In this document: in pieces, positions 12,001 through 24,510 of the stretch | Layout of the letters: every line of letters starts with the position of its first letter | Numbering within the stretch: position 1 is the stretch's first letter | From: Diadema setosum | Taxonomy: Eukaryota; Echinodermata; Echinoidea; Diadematoida; Diadematidae | Reading direction: 5' to 3' | NCBI RefSeq assembly: GCF_964275005.1 | Contig: NC_092685.1 | Coordinates: forward strand, 10,689,654-10,753,653 | Length of the DNA stretch: 64,000 nt | The notes under the pieces: model-generated | Told to the model about the DNA's origin: nothing | Database searches by the model: none | What the model saw: only the letters and a program-made list of their open reading frames with translations | Made by a program: the position numbers and the translations under genes

Positions 12001-15000
12001 GGATAGAGGGAATAAAGAAAAGTCATGGAATCTGGCAGGAATAATGTAGACTTTTACGATTTTACGTTTTCACATTTACTCCTCCTTGAATATCAGCTAC
12101 AATGTACAAAGTGTACTTTGACCTCAACTGGTAATTTTACGTTACCGGTAAACTACGGACAGGATCCTGAGGTCAGGGGATTAATGCTTTTATGTTGTTT
12201 TATGTTTAATGTGGTGTTATGTTTGCTTTTATCTTGTTGTTGCTGCTGTTGCTCTTCCTGTATACTTTTGTCTTGCATTGAAAATCTTTGCATGGTACTT
12301 CTCAAAAACTCTTGGTATAAAAAGGATTAAAGGTATCATCCCAGAAGTAATGAGAATGGACAAATATAACAGAAAATTATTTACTTTGTCTGTGTTATGG
12401 TGGTATGGAACAGGAAATTCACTTTTTGTGCAAAAAAAAAAAAGAAATATGCATGTTAAATTTTAATTGAAATTTATGCAATGAAGGGCTTAAAATCCAA
12501 CAGTCCAGCTTATGTAATGCCTTTACTTTTCTGTTATAACGTATTTGGGTAGGGTAGAAATTATGGTAATCGTGCACATCATTAATGCTTTAAACAAAAT
12601 GATAATAGAAGATTAACAAGCACAGTTATGATTTTGACAGCCATGGCACAGACGGTGGGAGTTGAATCAGCTATCATTTTCACTTTTTAATACTTGATAA
12701 CCATAAAATGTTCCAAAATTGACATTTAAACTTGTACTGAAGTCAATCAATGGCAAATACTAGGATTTCACTACTTAATAGTTCTACAACTGAATAAAAA
12801 ATGTGTACTGAATCAAAAAATGTGTAATCAAGTTATGTGTATCTTCCATGAGTTACTGAAAATTGTGCAAAAAATCTGCCAGGAACATATTGCCCAATGA
12901 GATACAGATGTGTTGATTAGATTTTGGGTACAATCCCTCCAGATCAAATTGTTAAAGGATATTACCAATCGCCCAGCTATAAAAATATTTCCAGCCAAAA
13001 CTCAAGTCAAGAATATGACATGGTTATGATAATACATGTATGGCAGGACAGACAGAAAATTATAACACCTTAATAAATTACAAAAGTAAAAAGCAAATTC
13101 AAAAACATAAGATCACTGAACTTTGGCTATAAACATTATTTATTCAACCGCACAAACTCAAAGTATCCAATAGGAATGCAGTTTGCTTTATAATAGGAGG
13201 GAAATAAAAGGGTAAATATTTCCTTGCTGTGAAGGGGCTTTTGTGTTTAATCTTCAAGGTCAAATCTCAATAGATTTCATCTACTCTGTACACCTGTACC
13301 TTTACATAAATGGAATAGACCATTCTTAGCCAGTCAACAGGAATAACATGATGTACACAGTGTAGGATAGGATTGTTCAGAAATTTGTATCCTTGTCCGA
13401 CAGTGCACTAGCCACAATATAGTGTTCACTTGCAAGAATGACGCATTTCCTTGTGCAGTCACACAGAAATTATTCCTTCATCCTTTATTCAGTCATATGA
13501 CTAGTCATCATGTTAAACAGATAGTGTCACAAGCAATACACACAACACACACACACACTCACACAAAAGAAATAGGTTTTCAGATTTATCTGATAAAATT
13601 GGAAATTCACATTTGTTGACTAAAAAAACCCCAACTAATCTTTGATGTTTTCAGTATCTTTAGTCAAAATTTCGAATACTATTTTTATGAAATTATCTAA
13701 AACTTCAAGATTTCTATGAAGCATACTGTACACTGTATAATGTACATAATGCATTTCATCGCATCAAATTTGTAAACTCCACACCACAGCCCACTGCCAG
13801 CTTATTTTACCTTCATTGTGGTGGGTTTTAGATAGAAAGTGGGACAAAATTGTGCAAACTGTATGCATAGGATTTTTTTAAAGCATAGAGAGTGAAATAT
13901 TTGAAAGTAATATTGACATGCATGTACAGTATCCACAGGATAATCCATGTTTAGTGACATAATCAGGCTTTCATGTGATGGTTCATCATTGTCAACACAG
14001 TGTACACTACATTGTACCTATAATCTACTGTTAACATATTTTTCTTCCTACATACATACAAGTACATTTGTATTGGGTACCTGTGTATTGTGGCATGTGT
14101 GTGTGCTTGTACATACATGTACATTGTAAACAGCTGATACTTTGCAAACCATGTAAAGACTAAGCTTAGATACCAGTAAGATGATACAGAAATGCAATCT
14201 TCTTCATCATGTATCATAAACCCTCTGGTACAATACACAGATTCGTCAAAGTGTCAACCTCTACTCCCCTTTCTCCATGTTCAAGGCATACACACTTTAA
14301 CAAATCAAAATTCTGTTCCTCAAAGGGTGATTAGTCTAAGACAGGTCACTTACATTTTGTACTCGAGTCTTTAAAACCACCAGAAAATAAAAAAAGTGAA
14401 ATAAGCGAGAGAAGGTCTATTTCTATTACATTCACTCATATTCCAGTCAATTCACAATGAAAAAGGCATACATACACCATTTTGTACATCAACAATAAAG
14501 CCCCAACATCGCATATTTTTTTGAGGCAAATTTGACGTACAGATGCAGAACTTGAAGTCTGTTTGTCATCCATTTTTCTCAAAGTCCTGATTGGAGTATA
14601 TTTAGAGGTAAAGTGAGGACAACTGTAGAACCCTACTGAACTGTTAGCTGTTTCTTTGTTCTGATGAAGTCTAGAATGATCGTCTATGGCATGATTGATT
14701 AAATTGGAGAAGGGCAAATACCTCTGTAATTAGTGTTTTTACCATTTTGTGTCGAGTAGGTCCTACACTGTATGAAGCAGTCTACAGTGTATAATGTAGT
14801 ACTGTACTAGTAGTAATAGTAGGCCTTACACTGTATGTTCAATGACAATACCAATGTTGAGTCACCAAGTCCAAGGTTTTAGACCTACTGTAGACAGGCC
14901 TAACGTTAAACACTATTTCTAACTTACTTGAATTTGATCATACACAGCCAATTTCAAGTCTTTTAGTAATTTCTACACAGTTGATGTGGGATCCAAAATT

Positions 15001-15825
15001 AAGTGTCAGTGCTCCGTTTTCGTTTCTGATTGATTGGCTGTTTTAATAGTGTTGGATTATAAAAAGGACTGGTGGTGTGTATGGTGTTTATCAATACAAA
15101 ATTGTAGGTGCTTAAATTGTACTTTGATATAATATTATACCAATTTCATTTTTGGCACCAACAGACAAATTATGCATAAAATTTTGGAGTGACAAAATTG
15201 CATCACCACACTTGACCATATCACGAGATGTATGTTTAACGTTAGATTCCACTTTGCCTACCTGCCTACTACGGCTTTAATACTAGGCCATAGTGCACAG
15301 TGGGAGTGACAGTGCAGTGAGTGTCCAGTCTACGTGTTAGAATAGTAAATTAATGACTTTCTATCTATAATATTATCTAGAGCTCAGCTCTGACTTTATA
15401 GTCTAAACAGAATGGCTGGAACCATACAAAAATTAATTTAAAGAATAGACTGTGCCGACGAGGGGTAGGCTGGCTATAGATGCTAGCTAGCCTAGAATAG
15501 CAGATAGTCATAAGAATCTTATATGGTTCGCTGGCAATAACACTGAAAAAGTAGCAGACAACAGCTGATAAACAACGGTCACTCTGAAGATGATCTTTGT
15601 TTGTTACTGCCATAGATCTGACGTTACCACTCATTGATACAAAGCCCTTTACCACACAATGCGAATACAATATAAACGCAAACAAGGCCTAGACTCTATC
15701 TGGATCACTTCAGTAATCACCGACTCGACTTGTATTTGGCGTAGGACTATTTACTGTACTACTGAATACTCACTGAACGTTTTTCGTTGTTTGAATGATC
15801 GGTAAATCTTCTCTTCCTCCACCAT
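8961..15825 (-). CDS. MAP1LC3: LC3-type ATG8 autophagy protein, 5' part (two coding exons)
   Basis: LC3 is the ubiquitin-like protein that is conjugated to phosphatidylethanolamine on autophagosome membranes, where it recruits cargo receptors. Exon 1 (15825-15774) and exon 2 (9016-8961) splice in frame (1 nt + 2 nt make a Ser codon), both with GTGAGT donors. They give an N-terminus reading FKQRKTFS followed by QRRDEVAGIRAKFPNKIP. From memory, EVAGIRAKFPNKIP matches human LC3C, and FKQR is the LC3 N-terminal helix signature that GABARAP proteins lack. The start sits in a strong Kozak context (GCAGCCATGG). The remaining exons (from 'VIxER' to the C-terminal Gly) were searched for down to base 1 and not found, so they are probably left of the window. 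The intron is 6.76 kb and full of repeats. This could still be a broken copy, but the intact splice sites and reading frame argue against that. Confidence 0.88.
9386..9413. repeat. T-run joined to G-run
   Basis: 15 T followed directly by 13 G. Similar joined runs occur at about 20990-21017 and 29353-29375. Confidence 0.88.
10250..10455. repeat. GC-rich palindrome cluster
   Basis: CGGTCGCCGCTGAAATTTTA and TAAAATTTCAGCGGCGACCG are exact inverse partners around a short loop. They are flanked by further matching blocks (GCCTGGGCGG, GACCGACCAG, CCGACCGGTC). Its base composition is far from the AT-rich surroundings, which suggests an inserted foldback element. Confidence 0.7.
11004..11140. repeat. 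rearranged relic of the Penelope ribozyme repeat
   Basis: Segment 11004-11031 resembles 25716-25742 (plus-strand CCTTGGAGTCA then GCCTG). Segment 11071-11093 resembles the ribozyme core (plus-strand ATCTTCGTCA in both). Segment 11117-11140 repeats the GCTCAGGCCCCTTTTGACTC part in the opposite orientation. The piece therefore looks like a decayed pseudo-LTR with one end inverted. Confidence 0.6.
11395..11580. mobile_element. 186-bp pogo/Tc1-like MITE with TA target site
   Basis: TA-CAGTGGACTCCCGTTATAACG at the left pairs with CGTTATAACGGGAGTGCACTG-TA at the right. The interior repeats GTTATAAC-type motifs. No coding capacity. A decayed relative may occupy about 3715-3960 (TGCACTCCCGTTGTAA, CATTATAACAGGAGTTGCCT). 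Confidence 0.82.
15774..15825 (-). CDS. MAP1LC3: LC3 coding exon 1
   Basis: The exon has 17 codons plus one base, starting at ATG in GCAGCCATGG and ending TTC A before GTGAGT. It encodes MVEEEKIYRSFKQRKTF plus the first base of Ser. The short acidic leader before FKQR is longer than in vertebrate LC3A/B. The upstream sequence (about 15826-15900) should be 5' UTR or promoter. I saw no clear TATA box. Confidence 0.87.
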
Positions 15826-16551
15826 GGCTGCTTTCTTATCCGTTCCCATATCGACACAAATCTTCACGGAAGTCTGCGTGAAAATATGGGCTCACGAAAG
15901 TAGTAATTTAGTAGTTCCAGCTGATTCAGTACCTGCTTGCAATTCGCAATGTACACTGTACCATTCAACACAACAGACAAAACATAAAATCCTAGCCTGC
16001 ATACTGCGTGTTCACGCTTGTATACATATGCATGCACACTGCACATTGCATTGTACGGACGTCTCGCAGTGTGTACGCGAGCGCACAGCTGGCCACGGAT
16101 GATTGCCCGTCACATTATTATTTCATAGTACTTAGTATGAATATGATTTCGCTATCACCACATTATATTGCAATAGATTTGAAGGGCAGGCCTACTTCCC
16201 TGCGATAGATTTATTAACTGCCTCGGAAATATACTAAGTAGATAGAAGAACGCATAGATTTTTCGGCGTCCAGTATTGATGACAAAACCCAAAAAACTTT
16301 AAACATCTGCAATTTGTAATAAAGAAGTGAAGTGTGAGGACTGAGAAAGATGTCTTTGTTCACCTTTTCGTGGAATAACTCAGATGATCTTTATCCCACA
16401 ATTTGTACGTTTTTGCACAATTAAACAAGACTTCTAGCCATGCACAAGCAGGCCAATTCCGAATATTGTCCACCTTAGTACTTCCAATTTGATATTAGGT
16501 GCTTTCAATTGTGTGAAAACAGAAAAGTCGGTGAAGTAGGCTTATATGCAG

Positions 16552-16766
16552 TGGCAGATTTCGGGGGGGGGGGGGGGTGGAGCTCCCTTTATATTGTTTT
16601 GAAATAAAAGAAATAAAAAGAAAAAATGGAAGGGGTATGTGCGCCCCAACTTTTTATTTATTTATTTTTTTTTTTTTGGTATTTCTTGTCAGCCGATGAA
16701 ACCCGGAAGTGGCACCAGAAATATTTTTTGCGCCCCCTTTACGGAATTCCTGGATCCGCCCCTGAT
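16552..16766. mobile_element. CAGTGGCGGATCC-type MITE, copy 1
   Basis: The left end CAGTGGCAGATTTC plus a G-run and the right end CTGGATCCGCCCCTG are inverse partners, with GCGCCCC-type stems next to them. CAGTGGCGGATCCAG ends are typical of a widespread hAT-like MITE (from memory). Confidence 0.65.
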
Positions 16767-16914
16767 ATCAATCACAAATTCGAGGGAAAATCGGAAATAG
16801 GGCCGACATGCGAAAGTTATGAACTGTGAAAATTTAGACAGCAAGACAAATTGTCAACTCTGTGTGATACAGTGTTGGATGGGCAGCTCGTGCTGTTTGT
16901 TCACAAACTTAAAA

Positions 16915-17922
16915 CTAGAAATGTCGCTACGGCGACTGGTGTATGCTATAGCCTCCGCCATAATGCATGGTTCTCCTAATAGGTCTTTAGTACAATGTCT
17001 TGACAATGTGTGATGAGAGTTTCACACAATTGTCAAAATATTAAAATGACAGGTTTGCCACAAATTAAATCTGCTGAATGTTCACTTTCCTAGAACTAGG
17101 TTCAATTGGATGAATGATTAAAATGTCAGAGTGCAGGTATTTGGGGGAACTGATGATTTTTACTTGACTCTTGACCCTTTTATAAGTTTATGCATTGAGT
17201 AATTTTCAAGGTATTGAGAAAAAGTGTAATTTCAGTATCAAATGGTAAAATAGTATTATCTAAACCTGGCCTTTGACCTTTGACCTCACAGTTCCAAAGA
17301 GAATCACTGTTAGGTAGAACATGCATAAATATGTAAGTTTCATGATAATACCTTGAGTTACTTTTGAGATATGGAGGAAGAAGTGCAATTTAGCACTTTC
17401 ACTTGACCTTTGACCTTTTGACCTTTGACCTTTTGGCAAGAAACTTCCCACAGAATATATATTGGGTTATACATGCATACATCAAGTTAAAAAAAATCCT
17501 TCAGGCATTGCATAAATATAAGGAAAGTAGTGATATTTTGAGGAGTTGACCTTGACCTTTGACCCCCTGACCTTTGACCCATGACTCCCAACTTCCCTAG
17601 ATAATCACTGCCCATCGGTACATGCATATATACTAACTTCCATGAAGATACCTTGAACCATTTGCGAGATATGGAGAAAAACATGAAATTTCAACCTTTT
17701 TTTCACAAAATAACATGTGACCTTTGACCTTTGACCCCGTGACCCTAAAATCCAAACAAAGTATCATCCCCCAGGATATACCCTCATACCAAGTTTGATG
17801 CAAAACCACCTCACGGTTCTTGAGATATCGACAAAAACAAAACGGGACGGACGTACGGACGTACAGACGGACGGACGACCCGAAAACATAATGCCTCCGG
17901 CCACTTCGTTGGCGGAGGCATT
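16915..17922 (+). mobile_element. dispersed element with TGACCTTTGACC sites, copy 2
   Basis: Has the same start (AACTAGAAATGTCGCTACGG) and the same end (ACCCGAAAACATAATGCCTC, GGCGGAGGCATT). Exact TGACCTTTGACC occurs at 17274, 17404, 17419, 17553, 17568, 17718 and 17725. Confidence 0.82.
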
Positions 17923-18376
17923 AAAAAAAAATCTTCAGACTTGTTTTTATTACAGGCCTATGTTATCAAGGTGAAACTTTTCGCGTGTCCTCGTCAAAGG
18001 AGAAGTTCTGTTCGTATCCAAATATTTGAGAAAAATTAAAATTAATGTAGGCCTATTAGCGAAATTCCAAATTGATTCATCGCACCATCGAGTCAGACAT
18101 CTGTAGTTGAAAGGTAGCCTTTTACTTTGCTCCATGTAAGGTTTGCCTCTATATCATTCAAGCAATTAAACTCGCAAATTTCATTCGCTTTGAAATAAAG
18201 AACGCGAAGATGCTGTTCAAGAGGGACGGCAGCTTTGTCTCAAGGCTCTGAAGACACTGACTATTATAGACCACGGCTTTTAGTCTGTCGGGATATCATA
18301 CCATTTTGGGGGACATCCAATATCCTTCGAGCCTGTAGTCAACGTTCTGGTGAAATGGCGTTTCGACCATTGACGA

Positions 18377-18430
18377 AATGAGATTATGCCTAAGTCTCAA
18401 GTCAATGAGATTATGCCTAAGTCTCAAGTC
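18377..18430. repeat. 27-bp tandem duplication
   Basis: ATGAGATTATGCCTAAGTCT plus CAAGTCA is repeated twice head to tail. Confidence 0.9.
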
Positions 18431-19030
18431 GTTCCGCTTGGTTACTCGGAAGCTATACAAAGGTGTAGACATGCTCAGGCAACATCTGAAGTGAAATTTA
18501 GTATGACTCGTTTATGGGATTTGTCAACAGTGGTAATGATGAAGATGCCCCTTTGCAGCTCATATTGATATCCAACCCTTAATTGGCTCGGCATGTGACA
18601 TCATGATTAGCCTGCATGCAGGGTGCCAATCGTGACAACTCATACACGGCGTATTGGTTTGTTAGGGTTCTCAGACGCTGACACAAAATCCCGGGCACAA
18701 AACATTTATCATTATATGGGCAGTGATGTCAACAGGAGAGGAGATAACACTGGTCCTCTCGACCAGATTTCGACTGTTACTACGTATGATATCGTTTTGC
18801 AGTTGGTTCAGCATCGACAGCTCGTATCCGTACATCCATGATAAGCAGGGCTTCACGAAAGGCAGGAGTGGCCACGACGCCTTATCATTACAATCTTATT
18901 TCTCCTAAAGGTTAAAGTTTTTAACAGAATTTTCTCATATACCTTACTAATGTTATCAAAATTCTGAAATGTGTTCTGATAACAATATTCTTTATCAATA
19001 TCTTATGCAGGTTATTTTTCCTTTTTTTTT

Positions 19031-19049
19031 ACACACACACACACACACG
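19031..19049. repeat. (AC)n microsatellite
   Basis: Simple CA repeat of about nine units after a T-run. Confidence 0.85.
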
Positions 19050-19179
19050 CACTCAAAACAAAAATCACGCATCATTTTGGTTCTTCTATATTGCTTTCTA
19101 CAACAAGTGTCTTCTTCTTCAGGGTTCGTCCTTTTTGTTTTTGACGCACTAAATGGGGTATATTCATGTTGGATACAGC

Positions 19180-19475
19180 GCAGTCAGACTAGCAAAAGAT
19201 CGAGAAGTGGGACAGTGTGACCGTAAACTTCCCGCAAAATTTCCCGCGAAACTTCCCGCGAAACTTCTCACTTCAACTATAGGGATATTTCCCTCACCCC
19301 CGCCAAGTGACGTAGGCGCGGTCAGACTGGTAAAAAACAAAATCGAAATTAAGATCGCAAAATCTTTTGTCGTCCGGTCACACTGGCAAAAGATCGAGAA
19401 GTTTGGCGGGGGTGGCATGTAGATAGAAATACAGTGGGAGTGGAAGTTTCGCGAGAAGTTTCGCGGGAAATGACA
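19180..19475. repeat. foldback with CCCGCGAAACTT tandem motif
   Basis: TTCCCGCGAAACTTCCCGCG (19240 on) pairs with CGCGAGAAGTTTCGCGGGAA (19450 on). GCAAAAGATCGAGAAGT occurs twice in direct orientation (about 19193 and 19387), as does GTCAGACT (about 19184 and 19321). It is GC-rich compared with its surroundings. No coding sequence. Confidence 0.65.
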
Positions 19476-22400
19476 TTCCCATAAAGTGTATCAGAAACAA
19501 ATACAAATTATATCAGTGAGGGACTGACTGAAAGCGTCACTCTGCAATGTTGTCTGGGTTAAGATATAGGCCTACAGTTAACCTGGGTCATCTGCTCGGT
19601 TACACAAAGGGCTTTGACTTCTTCTTTCTTTTTTTTTTTAAGACAGATTATTATCAGTCACCATGTTTTAATTGAATTCACCAACTTGAAGTTAGATATT
19701 ATTATTGTGACACTGCATGTGTATAATTTAGCACTATAAAGTTCTAAATTCTCAAAAATAAAGAATTGACTGTATTGTTTCCTGTAGTAAGTATATACAA
19801 ATAAACATTGGGCTACTATTATAATGCGATGATACCTTGCATAAGCCTAATGATGATTCAGATTCAAGATCAAATCTTCTTATAAAAGAAGCAATTTCAG
19901 ATAGATGTATAGCGTCCAATTGGTATTCCTCCTCCGTGAGGAGCTCCACACCTCTTCTCTCAAACCTAAGTCCATAGGCCCTACCATTTGAATACTCGTG
20001 AGCTCTGTCAACAGCGTTTCAGACAAACTATACAGCTGTACATCATATTGATTGTTACTGAGCAAATTTTGCAAATCAGTGACCTTTATATAGGCTGATC
20101 AACCAGACGTCGTACTATACATCATGTGCTATATCCTAATGCCTCCAGTAGTATCTAACTACAATAACTGGTATCATCATATATTTCTGTATACACTGTC
20201 TATACTCTATCACTACACATTCTAGATTATTGTTAACAGTTAATTGTTACTTCAAACATCCCGGGCGGAGCCAGGTTTTAAAAAGTACATCTGAATAAAA
20301 AGTTTCTTTCAGGACCTGTTCATAAACTTATGTGAACATCCAGCACACGTACCAAAAGCTTTTTGATTCTTTTGAGCTGACTTACTGCAGATAGAGCATT
20401 TTGTATTTTGCCATTAGTATAATAGTTGTGTTGAGGCTTGTGTATGAAATTTTGATATCACTCTTTATACAGATGATTACAAGTTAACTCTCATTGTGGT
20501 GCAGTAAGGAAATTAAACATGTACAGGAATATGCAACATGATGTGAATATTGAATATCTTACATCTTGGTGGGAATAAACTTGTACAGAGAAATGCTAAT
20601 AATCGAATAAACAATGTGTCCTCAATTTCAAAATCGGAATAACTGCAATAACAAGATGAATGTTCACTAAAGATAACCAATACAAATCTATTACAAATGC
20701 TGTGGAGACCTATAATAATGTGGTCTACATACTAAGAAGTGGTCTTCAGTTAAAAGAGATATTGATATAATATAGCTATTCTTTTACAAAGTGAATCTAA
20801 TTTCAACTAGTCAACACAAAAATGATAAACATTTATGGATTAACGTTCTAGCCCGGCATTCTAGTCTGTGTGCAAAGTCAATCACTTTTTCGAGTTACAT
20901 TTCTAATGCCGTCATGGCCTAATTTTGGGTGTATATATAGTTTCTAATCCTTCATTTTTGTTTTATTTTATTTATTTATTTATTTATTTATCTATTTTTT
21001 TTTGGGGGGGGGGGGGGTCTGAGTTTCGACAGGTCCATTTTGCATGTTAGTATCAACCCTTTCCCCTCCCTTATTCCTGATTATGATTATCGGATTAACA
21101 TGGACTTAATGAACCTCCGGCATAACGGATCGATGGAATGAGGAATCCTATGAATAATACCACCGTGGACATCACTGAAATAATGAACAACATGTCATTG
21201 TACTCGTAGAACTCAAAAAGGAATTTGAATGACTTATCATACTTGACAGTATATTGATATCTTTTCAGGAAATACTCCTTCAAGAGTATACATTTCGCCA
21301 GCTCACGGCATGATACAGATGAGTTTGTGTTAAAAACAAACAAACAAACAAACAAACAAAACTCGTAACTTAAGGGTATTTACAGTGTACTAGTATTCCT
21401 CGATAACATAAAAAAGAGAGGAGAGATTGTTAAGACCGGTGGTGTGAACGGAAGTCAACCCGAAACGATAAGAGCTGCAAATTTTCTGCATGGTCACATA
21501 TAGAGGTTTTATAAGGCATTATAATCTCAATTTGTTTATTTCTGCATGACTGTAACAATAGCAAAACAAATACCCGAACGCAAAAACAAAATCCGAGTGG
21601 ATTAACTCATTGGATAAAGGGTATACTGGCTTACTTATAGTTCTGTTGTTTCGCACCTTGTTGGAGAAGAATAACGCACGAAGTTGGAGAAGAATAACAC
21701 ATCATAACGGAAACGTTAATCGCTTGTATCCTATAGGACAAAATATTTTAAACTCGCGGGGGGGGGGGGGGGTTGTCACAAAGGCTAAACTATAAGTCTT
21801 TGGAATGTTATAGATGAATGTATATACATTATATTCAGTAAAGCTCTGTGTGCTAACCTAAATCAAGTGCACATGATTCTTGGTAAGCTGCGTTTGGTTA
21901 TCAAACTTATCAATCCCTTAGGCCCACTCTTCACTACTGGGTTGGGAAATATAGCTTTATGATGACAGGCTTCACCAATAGTCAACCATCCACCACCCCC
22001 CCCCCCCCGCCCCCGACATACACAAGATGGCCTACAGTCAAAGGAAAATAGAATATGGTACGGTTAGATATTGCTGCGCTCAATCGAAGCATTTTGATAC
22101 CATCGCGTTGAATGACGTGTTGATGAATTTTCATCGACTTTGACACTTTATAGCCTTGTGGATTTTACTCTTTCCGCTATGGAAAAATGAAATGCTCCCC
22201 GTTCACATTTAACTTGTCATAACTGACATTTTCAGCTGGAGAATGAGTTAAATCAAACGTTCATTGATCTTTTATCTTCAGGTTTGTCCACATCAATCCG
22301 TCATTGACATAGTTGTGTATTTATATCTCTTCCTATTATGACAAACAATGTTGCCGCTGACATAATCTGATTTGAAGATTGAAAATCAAATGACGTTTCG

Positions 22401-22402
<2 letters not shown>

Positions 22403-22437
<35 letters not shown>

Positions 22438-22440
22438 GAG
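22403..22440. repeat. (GA)n microsatellite
   Basis: Simple GA repeat of about 16 units. Confidence 0.9.
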
Positions 22441-22537
22441 AAGGAGAGAAATGTCCATTACCTTCGGCCTACTGATCGTGACGGACATTGCCGTAGCCCC
22501 CGCCGTAGCCTTTAACCAGAGCGTGATGGGGTCATCC

Positions 22538-22807
22538 CATGAGACCGACACCCACGAGTCATACAGACCACGAGTCATAATACAGCCCACGAGTTCGACA
22601 CTATAGGCAAATACAGCCCATGAGTTCGACACTTAGTTAAAAAAGCCCACGAGTTCGACAGCTACAAAACGGGGTTTAAAATGTGTCGGTCTCGTGGGCC
22701 TTGTTTGCTTAGCGTCGAACTTATGGGTTGCATGACTCGTGGGCTGTATTACTCGTGGGCTTTATAACTCTTGGGCTGTATGACTCGCGGGTGTCGGGTC
22801 TCGTGAC
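22538..22807. repeat. palindromic array of CCCACGAGTC/GTTCGACAC motifs, copy 1
   Basis: GAGACCGACACCCACGAGTC at the left is mirrored by ACTCGCGGGTGTCGGGTCTC at the right. Between them short motifs (CCCACGAGTCATACAG, CCCACGAGTTCGACAC) repeat several times on each arm. Confidence 0.8.
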
Positions 22808-23395
22808 GTGCACCCAGCGTGATGCAAAGAGCATGCATGCCATGTACATGAGGCCAAGTTCACTCGAGAGCGTCGTATTGCTGCTGTTGTTATATAGGCC
22901 CTATTATTCAATAAGAGGGTCTGCACAAATTTATTGCATTGTTTGCTAAAATAACTTGGTTCTTTATTTTATCGTAACTCTGCATATTTACGCGGATGGA
23001 TTGGCAGAACGACGGACAGCCCGAACGCTTGAAAAGAAATACATCTAGCACCCTCGGGGGCCGATTCAATTACAGTCCTTTTACGTACATGTAAAAGAGA
23101 AGATACCCAGCTTTCAGGTGAGATGGAATTCAATATGACATTCACTTCCATCAGCTTATTAAATAATTTATATTGTGGATGGGAACTGTTCCCTATACTT
23201 CAAATCTCCGATATACAGTTTGGGTGCTAAAGCCACAAAAGTGCCATGTCAGTGAGAACTCATGGCACCCACGAAATCGAACCCGTCAAAAAACAAAACA
23301 AAACAAAACAAAAAGAACAAGAAAATCACGTCCTCATCACTAAAACAATAAGCGACATGATACAAGTATGCCCTTTATAGTTGTGAAGTGCGCAT

Positions 23396-23520
23396 GTCAC
23401 GAGACCGACACCCACGAATCATACAGCCCATGAGTCATACAGCCTATACAAGTTATACGCCCACGAGTCACGCAGCCCATGAGTTTGACACTAAGCAAAC
23501 AAGGCTCACAAGACCGACAC
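23396..23520. repeat. half-array of the same motif family, copy 2
   Basis: GTCACGAGACCGACACCCAC, CATACAGCCCATGAGT and AAGACCGACAC repeat the motifs of 22538-22807 about 0.9 kb away. Confidence 0.78.
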
Positions 23521-23949
23521 ATTGAGCCCGTGTTGTAATGTCGAATTCGTGCTAAAAATCCTCAAAAATCCGCTTCGGGCGTTTTCCGCAATCCAAAATG
23601 GCATTCAAAATGGCCGCCATTTCCTGTTTTCTCTGACTTTGCTAGTAGGCATCACCAATACACACTTCAAATATCTAAATATATATTTTGAGACACGAGG
23701 AATCCCATAAATGTTTGATACTTATTTAGTCATAGTCAATAAAAACACTTGAGTCAATAAGTCAATAAAAACACTTGAGCATTTCCAGAAGAGTAAAATG
23801 GCCGGCTTTTCTTTTTTTTTCCCCCTCATAACTCTGCTAATAGGTAATCCCCAATACACAATTTAAATATATGTTTTGAGACAAAAGGAACCCAATGAAA
23901 TCCTTATAAAAAGATTTTGAATCACACAAGTATGAACAAAAATTGTAAT

Positions 23950-24084
23950 CAGGGCGGATCCGTTTGCAAAATTAAGGGGGGTGGGGTCGCACGCAACCCC
24001 CATTTTTTTCTTTTATTTCTTTTGTTTTAACCAAAAATAAAGAGGGGGCGCGGGCCGGGTGCGCCCCCTCTGGATCCTCCACTG
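23950..24084. mobile_element. CAGTGGCGGATCC-type MITE, copy 2
   Basis: CAGGGCGGATCCG at the left pairs with CTGGATCCTCCACTG at the right. The interior AT-rich block TTTTCTTTTATTTCTTTTGT is shared with copy 3. Confidence 0.72.
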
Positions 24085-24259
24085 GCAATTGTGTTATTGA
24101 TTTAAAAACATAAATACAATCTTATACAATCTGTATATATCTTCTCCTCCACTGTACCAGCCTTCCTCTTCTGCATCAACATGAGGTTGAGCCATTCTTC
24201 TTCACAGGTTATTCAATGATCTCTTTCATTCAACCTATTTCATTTTTTTTTTTTTTTTT

Positions 24260-24510
24260 GATTAACGAACCTTCTTCGAGATTGAGGAACCTCATTAGAT
24301 TTTTGGATCATCATATTACCTTCGGAATAACGTATATATCTTATATTTTATTCTTCGGATTAACAAACCTTCGGAATAACGCACCTTGATTGGAATAATG
24401 CCACAAATATTCGGATTGAGGAACTCTTTTTAATATCGGTTTAACGAACCTCTAGGTATTGGGAAATTGTGTGTTTCTGAATAACGAACTCTGTGAATAA
24501 CAAACTTCAC
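24260..24510. repeat. degenerate short tandem repeat, TTCGGATTAACGAACCT type
   Basis: At least eight diverged units are seen, for example TTAACGAACCTTCTTCG, CGGATTAACAAACCTTCGG, GAATAACGCACCTTG, TTTAACGAACCTCTAGG and GAATAACGAACTCTG. A related degenerate block seems to be present at 40325-40470. Confidence 0.6.

Larger units (their letters stand above)
9017..15773 (-). other. LC3 intron 1
   Basis: The 6.76-kb intron holds the GC-rich palindrome (10250-10455), the Penelope relic (11004-11140) and the TA-type MITE (11395-11580). The rest is AT-rich sequence with many TGTACA/ACATGTAC motifs. No nested gene was recognised. Confidence 0.7.

Noticed and set aside
15377..15685. 102-codon minus-strand ORF just downstream of LC3 exon 1
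   Set aside because: It lies in LC3 intron 1, lacks Kozak context or domain, and the exon 1 donor GTGAGT is strong.
15824..16102. Plus-strand ORF beginning ATGGCTGCTTTC
   Set aside because: Its start overlaps the LC3 ATG on the other strand because CCATGG reads both ways. The translation has no recognisable domain and the minus strand carries the spliced LC3 exon.
21095..21355. 86-codon minus-strand ORF with a hydrophobic stretch
   Set aside because: It looks like a membrane segment but sits in AT-rich sequence without splice or codon support, and it begins in a (TTTG)n repeat.
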